NCBI GenBank assembly: GCA_023627715.1
Contig: JAMAHW010000003.1
Span: 186,001 to 250,000 of the forward strand
Length of the DNA: 64,000 nucleotides
Direction: 5' to 3'
From: Periconia sp. R9002
Lineage: Eukaryota > Ascomycota > Dothideomycetes > Pleosporales > Periconiaceae
Shown here: one piece after another, positions 20,213-31,639 of the stretch
How positions within the stretch are numbered: position 1 is the stretch's first letter
Layout of the letters: each line of letters starts with the position of its first letter
Notes under the pieces: model-generated
Seen by the model: the letters and a program-made list of their open reading frames with translations, nothing else
The model's database searches: none
What the model was told of the DNA's origin: nothing
Position numbers and translations under genes: made by a program

Positions 20213-21092
20213 GATAAGTGGCGGGTGGCAACTAGCGATGGAGATACTCTTAGGGTGGGTCTTTTGGATTCATCGGGGCTGGTGTCATGATGCGCTGTAA
20301 AAGGCCGGGCACATACTGATATCGATGTGAAGAGGAGAACGAGGTGATGCGTGCGGTGAATGCATGTAGAGCAGTGAACATGTGAGGTCGCGTTGGCGCG
20401 TCGAGAAGGTGTGGCGTAGGTGGCGTCAGTGGGGCTAGCTCCAGCCTCAATTCTCCGCGTGGCCGATCTTAGAATTGCATCTTGCACAGCAACTGGAATG
20501 CACCGATGAAACGCACATGATACAGCACAGCCTGAATATTAGCATTAGAAGGTAGGGATGCCGAAACTAGCAACAAACGAAAATCATGTTTAACGTGATC
20601 AGCGTTCTAGGTGGCCTTTCCCCCTCGTATACTCCTTTAATAGGCGAGCATCCAGTTAGGCGCAAGCAGGATCATACCATCATTTTAGGCTTTAAACATT
20701 CCGATGCAGTGTGCGGGCATTTTTTACCAATGCTTTCCGACGATGTCACCAAATCCGATCCTCAATCTGCTGGCATTGCCTTTGTACACCCTGGATAGTA
20801 CGATCGCATATACACGTCTTGCCTGTGCATTTTCAAGTCAAGTCCACTTACAGCGTACACTAAAACGAAAGTGGACAACATCGATGTACAGTTATGTTGG
20901 TTTGTAGTGATGCTGGCTGTCTCCCAAAGTGTTCAGAAATTGTATATAAGGAAGACAGCATACACATCATGATGAAAGGCAAGAAGAAACCACAAGCACA
21001 ACATTCATTTACATTTCTACATTACATCTTTAGATATCTGTCAAATCCCTTCTTTTCAATCCACTCCAAGCAATAAGAAAAACATCAGCAAG
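20213..21092. promoter_or_regulatory. Divergent intergenic region between REV1 and the SnoaL-like gene
   Basis: The start codons of two divergent genes face each other across 880 bases. A TATA-like TATATAAG at 20943-20950 lies about 143 bases before the plus-strand ATG at 21093, and an A/C-rich leader follows. No TATA box is evident close to the REV1 start. I see no gene here. Confidence 0.4.
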
Positions 21093-21569
21093 ATGGTCGC
21101 CTACGAAGTTCTCCGCAACACCACTCTCGCATTCATCTCCTCTCTTTCCCTCCTTCCAAACACTACGCCTGCGGATAAAGTCCGTTTCGATATGGAGAAA
21201 ATTCGCGCAGTGCGCGCTCCAAACTACAGCCATACCTTCGGGCACAACTTCTTCGTCTCGCAATCCCCACCTTTGCAGGGAAAGTCTGATCTCGATGGCT
21301 TCATGAACCGCGTGGCATCGATGTCCCTCAAGTTGGAGAGCGAGAAAAACAACGTGACCTCGGTAGCGGTAGATGAGAAGCAACGGTCGGTCGTGGCAAG
21401 AGTGTCGTACCAGATGAAGGCACCGGGACAAATGCCTGTGGAAAACGATCTCGTCTGGTGGCTTTTCATGGATGCCAAAGGCACGAAGGTCGAGAGGAGC
21501 GTGGAGTTTGTTGATCCTGCCGCGACGAAGGAGTTGCAGGTCAGGATGAATGCTACCACCAAGGCATAG
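21093..21569 (+). CDS. Small SnoaL/NTF2-like fold protein
   Basis: A single exon encodes 158 residues. The pattern, an N-terminal helix followed by a run of alternating polar and apolar strands with W-W-L-F-M-D near residue 127-132, is typical of the fungal SnoaL-like (NTF2-fold) proteins, which bind or isomerise small molecules in other systems. I see no catalytic signature that would name a substrate and no signal peptide. The call rests on overall pattern and length, so the family assignment is moderate and the function is unknown. Confidence 0.72.
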   Translation: MVAYEVLRNTTLAFISSLSLLPNTTPADKVRFDMEKIRAVRAPNYSHTFGHNFFVSQSPPLQGKSDLDGFMNRVASMSLKLESEKNNVTSVAVDEKQRSVVARVSYQMKAPGQMPVENDLVWWLFMDAKGTKVERSVEFVDPAATKELQVRMNATTKA

Positions 21570-22750
21570 GCGAGGGATGACTCTCGGGCGGCTTTGGGTA
21601 GACGATGTCGCCGAAACCCAAGGCCCACCACATACGCGAACTAGGCGGTTGCCAATCACCTGCCGAGCTGGAACTAGCTCGGTTCTAGATATGTCATTCT
21701 CCTGGTGGCATTGTCTTTCTATTTTCTTTCTTTTAGAATTGGCATTTGGAGGGTGTTAGACTAGGACAAAAACAAGAGTCAAAAGGAAAGACTGTCAAGG
21801 AAAGGGATTGCTTTGTATATATAACTTCTCTCTTGCATACTCAGATACATAGATTTTGAATTCAACTTTCAGTTTTACTCGGGTATATCAGTCTTATTCG
21901 CATTTTCCTTTCACGAGATATCAGATAAAGCAGACGCTCTATAGTGGGCGTTGAGACAGTTAGTCTAGACCGTACACATTTACATACATCTACATCAATG
22001 CTCTTCTTCCATGTTTATTTTAGCCAGCAGTTGCGCTCGTAAATGCGCACGAAGACAGCGTTTTTGCATTTCTATACCTGAAGATCAATAGCTTTTCCAA
22101 ATTGACCTATACACTCTTCCTACAGGTTTGAGTAAACATTCGAATCTTGTGGCATGCGAGGAAAGGTTGTTCATTCTACTTGATGCTTAATGTTTTACAG
22201 ATAGTTACAATGTTGCTAACGCGTAGAGACACGTCAGGTTGTTGTAGAAGGAGATTGATCTGTGCATGTGAGTGCGTTGTGTCACGGGCGCTTATGATTT
22301 TACATTACGGGGTTTGGCTGGGTTAGGAAAAGGCTATCAGTCGCGCTTTCTACTTTGAAATACTGTTAAACAACCTCTTAACGTACTTTCTATATACTGT
22401 TAAACAGTGTCTTAGAATTAAGAAAGCTGTCAACTCCCTGTTCCAGGTTCAGCCTACCCCCATAATGTAGAATGCTATCTGTATGAGGATCTCATTTCCC
22501 CTCTTTAAAGCTCGGCCACAAGAGAATTAGCCTACTCCGACCAGTGGATAGGAGGAAGGTGCACTCAATTACATAATCCTGAGTGGGGTCACGTGCGAAG
22601 GCCGCCTTCCAGTTCGAGCACTTCAGTCAACCAGTTCACTTCTTACCTTTCACTATTGGCAACCGCTCCACAGAGCTCCTTGCCGCCACAAGTCTCTACA
22701 ATTCTCGATCTACACAGCGCTGTACTTGAGATTTCACCGTCGCAAAATTC
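21570..22750. other. Intergenic region, no gene seen
   Basis: About 1.2 kb of AT-rich sequence, including the 3' flank of the SnoaL-like gene and the promoter of the next gene. TACTGTTAAACA occurs at 22361-22372 and again at 22395-22406 inside a diverged tandem of about 35 bases. No frame here resembles a protein family. Confidence 0.4.
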
Positions 22751-23637
22751 ATGTCTGATCAACCTCAATTTCATCAATTCATGGCTCATCTCATCATGAA
22801 TCAGGAAGGGGCAGGTGCTTCCACACCAGGTAATAACAACTTTCGCACACCAAATCAGGCACATGCTGACACTTCATAGACCAGGTGGGCGTTCATCAAA
22901 TCTATCGAGATCGTCTGTCTGCCGATGCCATAACATTTATCTTCGGCAAGGCTTTCCTTGATGCTCTGACGCCAGAGGCAAACCGAATCTCAATAATGTT
23001 CGATATTCTAGCGGAGCAGGCGGTCGAAGAATTTCGACGCCTGCTTCTGATCAAAGTCTTTATGGTGGACACTAATGCAGACAAGATAAGCCCAACTATC
23101 ATCAGTAAGAAGCACACTCACTAAGCTTGTCTTTGTACTAATCAAAATTAAAAAGTGGATCAGTTGTGGCATGCAGCGATCCTTGACACCAAATTCTATG
23201 CCGACCTTCAAGTCGCCTTGGAGACTACGCTTCACCACAATCCTTCTGGAGCAAGTGAACTACAGGCTCGACAACGCGAGGATCGGTTGCTTACCATGCG
23301 TACTCTTTATAAAATCTTCTTTCACGTTGATCCTATTGAGCCTGATACTAAATCCAGCATACCCCGTCCGAACGTCCGTCTTCCTCCACCTCCAACGAGG
23401 AAAGGCCTGAGCCTCTGTTGCAAGACACTCCAAGGAAAGATGTTCAAGTTGCATGTCGAGCCATCGAACACGATCTCCCAGGGAAAAGAAGAACTGGAGC
23501 GTATCATGGGTATGCCTCCTGCCCAACAACGCTTCATCTACGAGGGAAGAGAAATGCGAGATTACAGAACATTTTCATCCTACAACATCCAAACAGGAGC
23601 CACAGTGTATCTCGTAGAGAGCATACGAGGTTGCTAG
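22751..23637 (+). CDS. D-x-L-W-H domain protein with C-terminal ubiquitin-like domain
   Basis: Three exons (22751-22829, 22880-23104, 23156-23637) encode 261 residues; intron phases agree. The N-terminal half is helical. It contains K-V-F-M-V-D-T followed by S-P-T and D-Q-L-W-H-A-A-I-L-D-T (about 103-113), a pattern reminiscent of glycine-rich-domain (GRDP-like) proteins, in which D-x-x-W-H is conserved. A Pro-rich linker leads to a ubiquitin-like domain (about 185-261). This has the G-K-E-E-L-E-R-I, G-M-P-P-A-Q-Q-R-F-I-Y-E-G-R and D-Y-R-T-F-S-S-Y-N-I-Q-T-G-A-T blocks, matching ubiquitin's helix and the I-P-P-D-Q-Q-R-L and S-D-Y-N-I-Q strands. It ends R-G-C rather than R-G-G. The start ATG sits in a context giving an open 26-codon first exon. 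Function is unknown. Confidence 0.85.
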
Positions 23638-24508
23638 CGAGCTATCTACACAAAGGCTAATTCTAGCGATCTCTGCTAGATGTCTTTATCAGAGAATTAT
23701 GAGCAACTACTCAGACGATTTAGTTGTTCATATATGGATATTGAAACGGCATAATCCCGAGTAACTGTGGCACTGTGGGAGGATATGGTACATGAACCGG
23801 CTATAGCTTGATCGTATCATATTCCATGGGGGTAGTAGCTCAATAGCTAATAAACATCACAATGTACCAGACATGATAGACAGCTGTCCTTGTTGGTCTC
23901 TTATTTTTTTTCTCGTTCTGTATATGCCTTCCAACTTACAAAACTGTGATCACGCAGGTTTTCAAATGTTTTCCAGGTCACGTAACAGATAGCTTTCAGC
24001 ACAGTTCTTCCTCTTTTTTTCTGCTGCTTGATTTTTGTTTTCATTTGAAATATTTTTAAAACTGGCACGATGGAAGTATTATGTATTCTTCTGATCCTGG
24101 CATCGTGGTACCCTCTCCTCTTCTTCATGTGCAGAAAACTTCAGATCTGAATCTGTTAGTGCTTGACCGAAACAGGCGACGCGGCGTTGGTGGAGTAACA
24201 TGCTCGTGTTCAGTGTTGTTCTGTAGCCCCACGGCGGGCCCACAGATTAGATTTTGCCCCGTTAGCGTTGGGCGGTGAGCCCTGACCGAACTCTTGGCGC
24301 AGAAAAGTTCAGGTAGCTTCCATCTTTCCATCGCATCCATACTTTTTTTTTCTTTTCTTCTCCACCACCACTTCGATCAACTTAATCGTGTGCTTTCGGT
24401 CTCGTGCTTTCATTTGTACTTTCGAGCTCCTCCGTGCATCCCGTTTGCAGCTTGCGACCGCATTTTCACACCCCAATCCCTCTCCACTTCCGCTTTTTCC
24501 TATCCACA
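23638..24508. other. Intergenic region, no gene seen
   Basis: This covers the 3' flank of the ubiquitin-like fusion gene and the 5' flank of the FKBP gene. The last 200 bases before 24509 are C/T-rich, like a fungal core promoter and leader. No coding frame or structured RNA is recognisable. Confidence 0.4.
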
Positions 24509-26225
24509 ATGGCCGCTCTCGTACCAGCAGGTGTCTATGGGTTGCGCGTCCCAGCCGGCGGTATACCCGTCCTAGGCTCGCAGAACCCTGGTCTTTCTGT
24601 AAGTTTGCTATCGCCTGAGAAGAAAATATTTCTCGATTTTTCGTCGCGAAATACATCATATCCTCACAGCCATGTCGCATTATTATGGCAACAGATCTGA
24701 CGAATTCAGTTCCGAATCACCATGGCAGCCATTGATCCTACTTCTGCGCCCGACCAGGATCAGCCCCCCCGTGCGACGCTCAAAATTCTCCGCGAGCGGA
24801 TGGATGACGAAGATGGGGAGGACGACAGCGACTACGACGAGGACGACGTCGAAGGCATCCGCGCTAAGCTTCGCGAGGCTGGTGTGCTCGGATCCGACGA
24901 TGATTCGGATATGTCTGAAGACGACAGCGAAGAAGAGAGCAACGGTGGCCCCAGCGACCCCGTCAAGTCTAAGCAGGCCAAGCGCGAAGCGTTGGAGAAG
25001 AAGTTGAAGGAGGATGCCGAGGAGATGGAGATTGACAGCATCACCAATGGTGCCAATGGAAAATCCAAGGGCAAGGCACGAGCCCTCAATGGCGACGACG
25101 AGATCAGCAGCGAAGAAGACGACGAGGACGATGAGTCCGACGACGAAGTACAGGAACTCGTTCTCTGCACTCTCAACCCCGACACTGTAAGTAATTGCGT
25201 CACTACGCTTATTCATTACCCATTCGCTAACATTTCCAAAGCACACCCAGCAAACCCTGGAGATCACTGTCCGTGAAGGCGAGGAGGTTTACTTCGTCGC
25301 CCTTGGCGGTTATGACATCTATCTCACTGGCAACTACGTTGTCGTCCAGGATGATGAGGATGATGAGTCCGACGAGGACGATGAGTACGGCCTGGGCTAT
25401 GGCGGTGAGGAGGATGACCTTAGCGATGATCTTTCTAATAGTAAGGAGGACGAGCTTGATGGCCTCGAGGACCCGCGCATTACCGAAGTCGATTCAGAGG
25501 AAGAGGAAGAAGCTCCGAAGCTCGTCAAAACTGACAAAAAGGGCAAGAAGCGCCCTGCCGAAGAAGACGAAGAGGCCACCCTTGACGACCTCATCAGCAA
25601 GACCAAGGCCGATGCCTCTGCCGCCAACGGCGAGAAGTTGAGCAAGAAGCAAGCCAAGAAGCTTAAGAACAACGAGGGCCAGGCCGTGGCCGCCGCCGCC
25701 GCCGATTCAAAGAAGGAATCCAAGGACAAGGCTGAGGCTCCCGGAAGCGACAAGAAGAAGGTCCAATTTGCGAAGAACCTCGAACAGGGACCCACCGGTT
25801 CCCCCAAGGTCCAGGAAGCCAAGAAGGAGACTCCCAAGGGTCCTCGTAACGTCAATGGCGTTACCATTGATGACAAGAAGGAGGGCAAAGGCCGACCCGC
25901 CAAGAAAGGCGACCGCATCGAGATGAGGTACATCGGCAAGCTGAAGAACGGAAAGCAGTTCGACTGTAAGTCACGATACGCACAATTCAAATGTCACACA
26001 AGCTAACAGCCTTTTACAGCCAACAAGAAGGGTAAGCCTTTCTCCTTCAAGCTCGGCGTTGGTGAAGTCATCAAGGGCTGGGACATTGGTGTCGTCGGTA
26101 TGACCGCTGGCAGCGAGCGTCGTCTCACCATCCCGGCGAAGCTTGCCTACGGCAACAAGGCTCTTCCTGGCATCCCCGCCAACTCAGAACTCATCTTCGA
26201 CATCAAGTGTATCTCCGTTAACTAA
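24509..26225 (+). CDS. FPR4: Nucleolar FKBP-type peptidyl-prolyl isomerase (Fpr3/Fpr4)
   Basis: Four exons (24509-24598, 24710-25186, 25242-25965, 26020-26225) give 498 residues. The N-terminal nucleoplasmin-like part begins [11 protein letters not shown] and continues across the first intron as [10 protein letters not shown], a join that fixes the acceptor at 24709. Long acidic tracts (Asp/Glu/Ser), then Lys/Ala-rich basic blocks, follow. The last 110 or so residues are the FKBP domain, with [12 protein letters not shown] and G-S-E-R-R-L-T-I-P and the final A-N-S-E-L-I-F-D-I. In yeast Fpr3/Fpr4 act on histone and nucleolar proteins in chromatin assembly and rDNA silencing. No residue of the active-site core seems lost. 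Confidence 0.94.
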
Positions 26226-27068
26226 ACGGTGCATCAACGCGTTCCGACTGTACTGATACCCTCTTCCCTCATGTACAATGCTACGGACTCCACTCCTGCG
26301 CACGCGGCCCGCGCAGGCTCCCACTTGCAGCGCGCCGCTGCGTCTCGATCTTTCCTGTCTCCTTTCTGTGATTTTTGTTACTACTGCATAGCGCAGCTGA
26401 GATATCCGACTTGCATAATCTGGTTTAACTGCGCTGTGGATTTGTGCAGGGAGGAAGGATTTCTCCAATCTGGTAAAATTTTCCTTTTGTGTGTGTGAGA
26501 GGTCATGAGTTGTGTGTTTGTTGTCCGGATTGTCTTGATCTAGCGAGGCCGTCACATTGATCCCTACTCATATATAGCAGTACGGGGGTATGTCGTCGCC
26601 GAGGAAGCTAATGTGAGGACAAGTGGAGAAAAGTATGGAGTTGGGATTGTTTTTTCTCGAGAGTTCGTGATATGTAGTCAATAGATATGTTTCCCAATGT
26701 TAAACAACGTAAAAGCACCTCTTGTTCCAGTCTACCATACACTAGGATTACTCCAACATGTTCGACTGTACACGCATACTGCCTTATTCGCATGTTGAAT
26801 TACTTTTCAGCACTAAATCGTATGCTACATGCTCTTACACCTATCCAGAGAACTGTCGTCTCCCTTTCTCTCTCACGTCTCTTTCGTTTTTTTTAACGGT
26901 ACAAAGGATAAAAAAGCGCATAAAAAAGAAGGAGTAGTGAGTAATTCGAGTCTATATATCTAATTCAAATCTAACTCTACCATTAAAAACCTACGTATTT
27001 CCTCAGCCATCGACCAAACGACGGTCTCTCAAAACGCCAACACTCAACTCCCCCAACCTCTGCCCTAT
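26226..27068. other. Convergent intergenic region, no gene seen
   Basis: This lies between the 3' ends of the FKBP gene (+) and the FAD monooxygenase (-). It is mostly T- and A-rich, with no repeat or recognisable gene. Frames of 60-120 codons in it have no family resemblance. Confidence 0.4.
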
Positions 27069-28461
27069 TCAAACAACCCCAACCTTCTGCCCCAACATAA
27101 GCACCAACCACCACCAAACATTCCAAACCAACTCCACCTTCGTCCCCAACCCATACGCCACAATAACCAACCCATACCTCGCCTTCACCTTCGCATACCT
27201 CAACACCCTCCTCTCCCACTCCACCCCGCTCATCCCCCCCTCCACCACTTCCTCCAAACACCCACAATCATGCGCCGCGTGCGTCGACCCCAACCCTACA
27301 TTCGGCCGAATCGTTACCTGCGCATCCCCCACCAAAAACACCTTCCCGCCCATAAACAGCGCCCTCGGGGACGCGACGTCGAAGACTTTGGTCACGAAGG
27401 GGGAGGTTGTTTTTTGTACGATGGCCGCGTGGCCGGGCTGGAGGACTGTGTTGGCGAGGGCTTTTTGTTTTTCCCAGATGTGGGGGTTGACGAGGCCGCG
27501 CGGGAGAGTGCCGAAGTGCGTTTTTCCGTGGATGTCGGTGAAGAGGGGGGGAAGGGTGGGTGAGGTCGCGGGGAGGTTCGAGTACCATACCCAGTTGTGG
27601 AGACGGGTTCCGGGGGTGAGGGAGCCGGCGTTGGTGGGGATTGTGTAGCTGGGAGGTTGTGTGAGTAGGAAGGCAAACTCTTCGTGGTTTGTGAAGTGTT
27701 TGGTTGGTTTCTTACTTTAAGAGGTAGGTTCCTTTGTTGAAGGACAAGGTGGATTTTCCAGCGTACAGTTCGTTCCATTTTGGATCAATGGCGTCTTCGC
27801 GCGTCGTCCCTCTCCAAAGCATGTACCCTGCGTACTCGCGCTTGACGTTTGGGAGGAGGATGCGGCGGGTCGAGGAGTTGGATCCATCGGCTACGACGAC
27901 CAGGTCGGCGGTGATCTTGTCCTTTTCATGACTCTCTAGATCTTCATACTCGACTTCCACCTTATCACCAGCATCTTCTATCCCAGTAACGCAAACCCTA
28001 CTCCTATACCTCGCTTCCCCGTCTCCCGGCCAAGTCTCCGGAGCACGCGGAACCGCCTCTGAAGTCTTCCCATCGAAGTTGGCCCTCAGCACATGGATCA
28101 TAAGAGCCCAGCTCGTCAGCGTCATGGTCTGTCCGCGCTGAGCGCTGGGTTTCCCATCCAGACTGATGGTGGTGCCGGGCGGGCAGGTGATGGTCATGTC
28201 TCGCTTGACGCGGTCGTGTTTTTTGAGAAAGTCGATGACTTCGTCGCGGATGCTGATTCCGGCGTCGTAGCCCTCGCGGGAGAGGTGGTCTTCTTTTTCG
28301 TAAATGGTGACGGTGTAGCCGTGGTGTTTTAGCATTACACCGCACATGAGGCCGGCGATGGACCCGCCGATCTGTGCTGTTGGTTAGTGGGTGCTGGGGA
28401 TATAGATTGATATATTATGATGTTTGAGAAAGTAGCATACGATTACGGCTCCATTTGCCAT
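27069..28461 (-). CDS. FAD-dependent aromatic-type monooxygenase
   Basis: Three exons on the minus strand (28441-28461, 28371-27716, 27648-27069) encode 418 residues. The 21-base first exon gives M-A-N-G-A-V-I and joins I-G-G-S-I-A-G-L-M-C-G. Together they form the Rossmann FAD motif of UbiH/PHBH-type flavin monooxygenases. Near residue 200 is D-L-V-V-V-A-D-G-S-N-S-S-T-R, the family's second FAD/NADPH motif, and in the last exon F-L-V-G-D-A-Q-V-T-I-R-P-N-V-G-L-G, the G-D-A-x-x motif that binds ribityl. The protein resembles 2,6-dihydroxypyridine-type hydroxylases of the family, but the substrate cannot be read from sequence. A hydrophobic C-terminal segment (W-N-V-W-W-W-L-V-L-M-L) is unusual. 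No obvious partner gene sits beside it. Confidence 0.87.
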
Positions 28462-29622
28462 TGTTGTGGGATGAATGGTAGACTTGTATGGTAGAGAGAG
28501 TTATTGGGAGGGTATGCTCAAGACGAGAGTTGGTACTTAATAGGGTGCTTTGAAGACCCCGGGTCGCTACGACGCATGGAAAGCGGCGGCGTCTACGTTG
28601 CATTTCTAGTTATGCAATATCCGTACGATATCAACTCCATGGTCCTCAAGGAATACACCCTACTTTGGCTGCATATCGTGTACCCTGTCAACCCGAACGG
28701 CCCCCAAGACGCCGGTATGCTCGGCCGACAACACCGTCCTCGGCGATATTACTGGAACAGGTCATTGCTCACAAATGCCACGGTAGAATCCTTTCAAAGA
28801 CTTTGAAAATCTTGTAAAATTTGCTGAACCACTTAACAACACACAGCCTATCACCAAGAGAAACAAGAAACAAAGTATCAGACATGAGAACAGCCTTTTC
28901 TCTCGCAGAGTGTCACGGCTGGACAAAGTACATGAGAACGTGGCAAAGACGTTGAGTTTGCATGTCTCCGTGCTCGCTGGCGTATTTCGACGTCTAACGC
29001 TTTTGGATAGGGGAGAAGGGGAGGTAGGGATAAGGGAGAGGGAAACGATGTCCTGTATGGGTGAGTGTGAGGGAACTTAATCCGAAGGCCAGACTTGATG
29101 TTCTCAGAAGGTGGAGAGGCAAAGAGAGAAACTCAATCCTCTGTCTTCTGGAATGACGGAAATATTTGGGGCACGATACAAGATGCATGCGTACTGGATT
29201 CAAGCAACTCTCTTGCAGTTTTATTCTTTATATGGAAAGAATCAAGTAAGACAAACATGCGTGAGTGTTACCCGCCATGCCGTATGCTTGCATCTGCTGA
29301 GAAAATGAGACCAGGGAGTGAAGGAGAACAAACATGCACGGACTTAGACAACAGTACAAAAGCAGTGTCATTGATGGAATGAGATTAGTTATATACAAGC
29401 AAGGAAGGAAGAACAAAGAGGGGGGGTATCATTCCCAGCAGCGATTGGAAAACCAAAAAAAAATAGACATGACAGAGACAAGTAGAATAGACAACAAATG
29501 CTCAGAAACCCAGACCGGAAAAGCTCGCCCCAGAAGATGGAAGGGTTAGCGAGTAATCGAAACTCCGTGAGAGCCATTGAACCATGCAGCGGACAAAAAG
29601 GAAAAAAAAGAGGGAAAATGCA
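28462..29622. other. Intergenic region, no gene seen
   Basis: This contains the 5' flank of the FAD monooxygenase and the long 3' flank of HFI1. A plus-strand frame at 28504-28806 has no recognisable domain or initiation context and is not called. Sequence near 29400-29620 is A/G-rich on the plus strand. Confidence 0.4.
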
Positions 29623-31021
29623 TCACAGATTCCCCAGCTCAAGCACGGAATCCAGCGCAACATCCATATCGTCGATATCCTTGACGCTGCCACCTTGCCA
29701 CGTCAGCTCATCGTCCAGAACCATAGGATCGCCCGTATCGATAGTCCACGTCTGGTCCTTTGCCGCATTCGCAGCTGTGGTTCCTGTGCCGTTGATGCCG
29801 TTGATAGCAGGAATGCCGTTCGTGACGACCCCGTTGGATGGATAGGGCTCATATATGTCTTCAGCACCTGGCGTGTCCAGGAAGCTGGAGTTGGAAATCG
29901 AGCCCGATATCAATGGAACCTGGCCTAGATATCCATCTCCCAAGATGAGCGCGAGGCGAAGGTCCTCCATACACATGGGCGGTCGCTTCCGTCGTTCCTC
30001 TGCCTCGACGGGGAGTTCCCCTCCGGCTACTCTCTGCAGTTCCCCTCGTTCCACACGCCGCTCTTCGCGCTCTACTTTCTTCTTGAAGTCGGCCGTGCGG
30101 ATGAAGTTTGCGCCGTTGGAGCTGATGAGCTGGAAGAAGTTGGTGAGGGCTTCTTTGATGTACGTCTCGGTTGCAATATTCATGTATTCGGCGCAATCGG
30201 GGGTGTGACCGAGGGCGAGCCCGGATTCGTAGCATATGGGTAGGAGACGGTGGGATATCGTGGTAGCGGTGGGGAATTCGTGCGTTTCGATGAAGAGGGA
30301 GGAGGTATAGCGCTTGCGGATTTCAAGGTCCCAGTCTAGACAAGGTATTCAATAAGAGACCAACTGTGTCATAGAGTGTAAACTTACTGGTCTTGCCATA
30401 ACCACCAGCTGCACTTGTAGGCCCGCTTTCTGGCATCTTTGCCCGGCGGGCTTCATGGTATTCTTGCATGACACTGCCCACCCCATCCCCAGCCGCCCAC
30501 GGAGCGTCAGGTCCAGCGCTTGCGCCTTGGTGTAGAGTCTTCAACCTCTTCCTTTCTCTTCTATTTAACTGCATGACTTCGTGTTTCAAGCGCTTTTCGC
30601 TTTCATCCCCGGTGCCCTTGGTGACGTTGCTACTGGGCTTAGCGCTGCTGCTGACCCAATTTGCGACTCCCGGTTCGGGAACGTCCCGCCACATGTTGGC
30701 ATAGATGCCCATCATGAAGGCATTGTGCGCGTGTTCCAGCGCCGGGGTCGAGAGTATCCGATCCAAGCGTTGCGACAGCTCATCCTGATTGAGGTTGCCC
30801 AGTAAGAAAGAGGTCAGCGATGTCTTATATGTCGTCCACTCTGAGTCGCTAATGGAGGATTTGATAGTAGAGTACAGAGGTTCAATGTCGATGCGAGGCG
30901 CACGGGGAGCCGCGGGTTTCTTGGATTCGGATTTGAGTAGGCCGAGGTCGGGGAGAGTTTTGGAGGAGAGGACGGGGGTGGTGGAGACGTTCATCTCATT
31001 GGGACGTATGGTGCCTGCCAT
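29623..31021 (-). CDS. HFI1: SAGA complex subunit Hfi1/Ada1
   Basis: Two exons (31021-30388 and 30335-29623) give 448 residues. The N-terminal half holds the SAGA-Tad1 domain: R-I-D-I-E-P-L-Y-S-T-I-K, then an arrangement of helices with L-T-S-F-L-L-G-N-L-N-Q-D-E-L and A-L-E-H-A-H-N-A-F-M. The second exon has the histone-fold-like part (H-E-F-P-T-A-T-T-I-S-H-R-L-L-P-I-C-Y-E-S-G-L-A) and Y-I-K-E-A-L-T-N-F-F-Q-L-I. Hfi1 holds the SAGA co-activator together in the nucleus by pairing with a TAF-type histone-fold partner. The join K-T-N-W-D-L-E-I-R across the intron is phase-consistent. Confidence 0.9.
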
Positions 31022-31639
31022 TGTGGCGGCGATCAGTGATTGGGACGGCGCTCTATGCAGTTAATGATGGAACGAGTGTTGTCGCGTCAAGGAGAGGCGA
31101 TCGACGGGCCGACCGCGCGTGATGATGCGGCGGAGCAAGCGACAATAGCGGCGCGCGACAATGGAGAGAGGAGCACCAGCAAGAGGCAGCACAGACGCGC
31201 CCACGTCTTTTGATGGGAATCTGGAGTGCTAACTGGTATCGTGGAGGTCACCCGGTCCCAGATTTGATGGAAAAATGATGCATTTACAAGGTGGAGCGGG
31301 GAAAGCGGAGATGGTTCTGCGCAGGGAGTTGAGAGGAGGTTGAGTGAGGTTGGATTAAGGTCCGGTGCCCTGTGCCCCTGGGGTCTCCGCGTCGAAACAC
31401 CGCCTCGTGCCAGCCACGGTTACATCAACACCAAACTTTAACAATGTCGGTTTATATTCACAGACAGCAATTTCAACCTCGAGCTCGGAAGAATGCCATT
31501 CAAATCAATATAGGTCATGATATCATTCACCCTTGACTACATAATCTACCCACTTTTTTGCGAAAGTTCCTTTTTGACCATAAGCGTGCGATACCGCCCC
31601 CTTGACTTTTGTTGCCACCATACTATATACTCAATCATC
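31022..31639. other. 5' flank of HFI1 and 3' flank of GCN1
   Basis: Two minus-strand genes stand in tandem here. The 618 bases between the GCN1 stop and the HFI1 start are G/A-rich on the plus strand near HFI1 and AT-rich near GCN1. No gene or clear regulatory motif is visible. Confidence 0.4.

Noticed and set aside
28504..28806. 100-codon plus-strand frame
   Set aside because: No domain, no suitable neighbours or splice extension, and composition like spacer.
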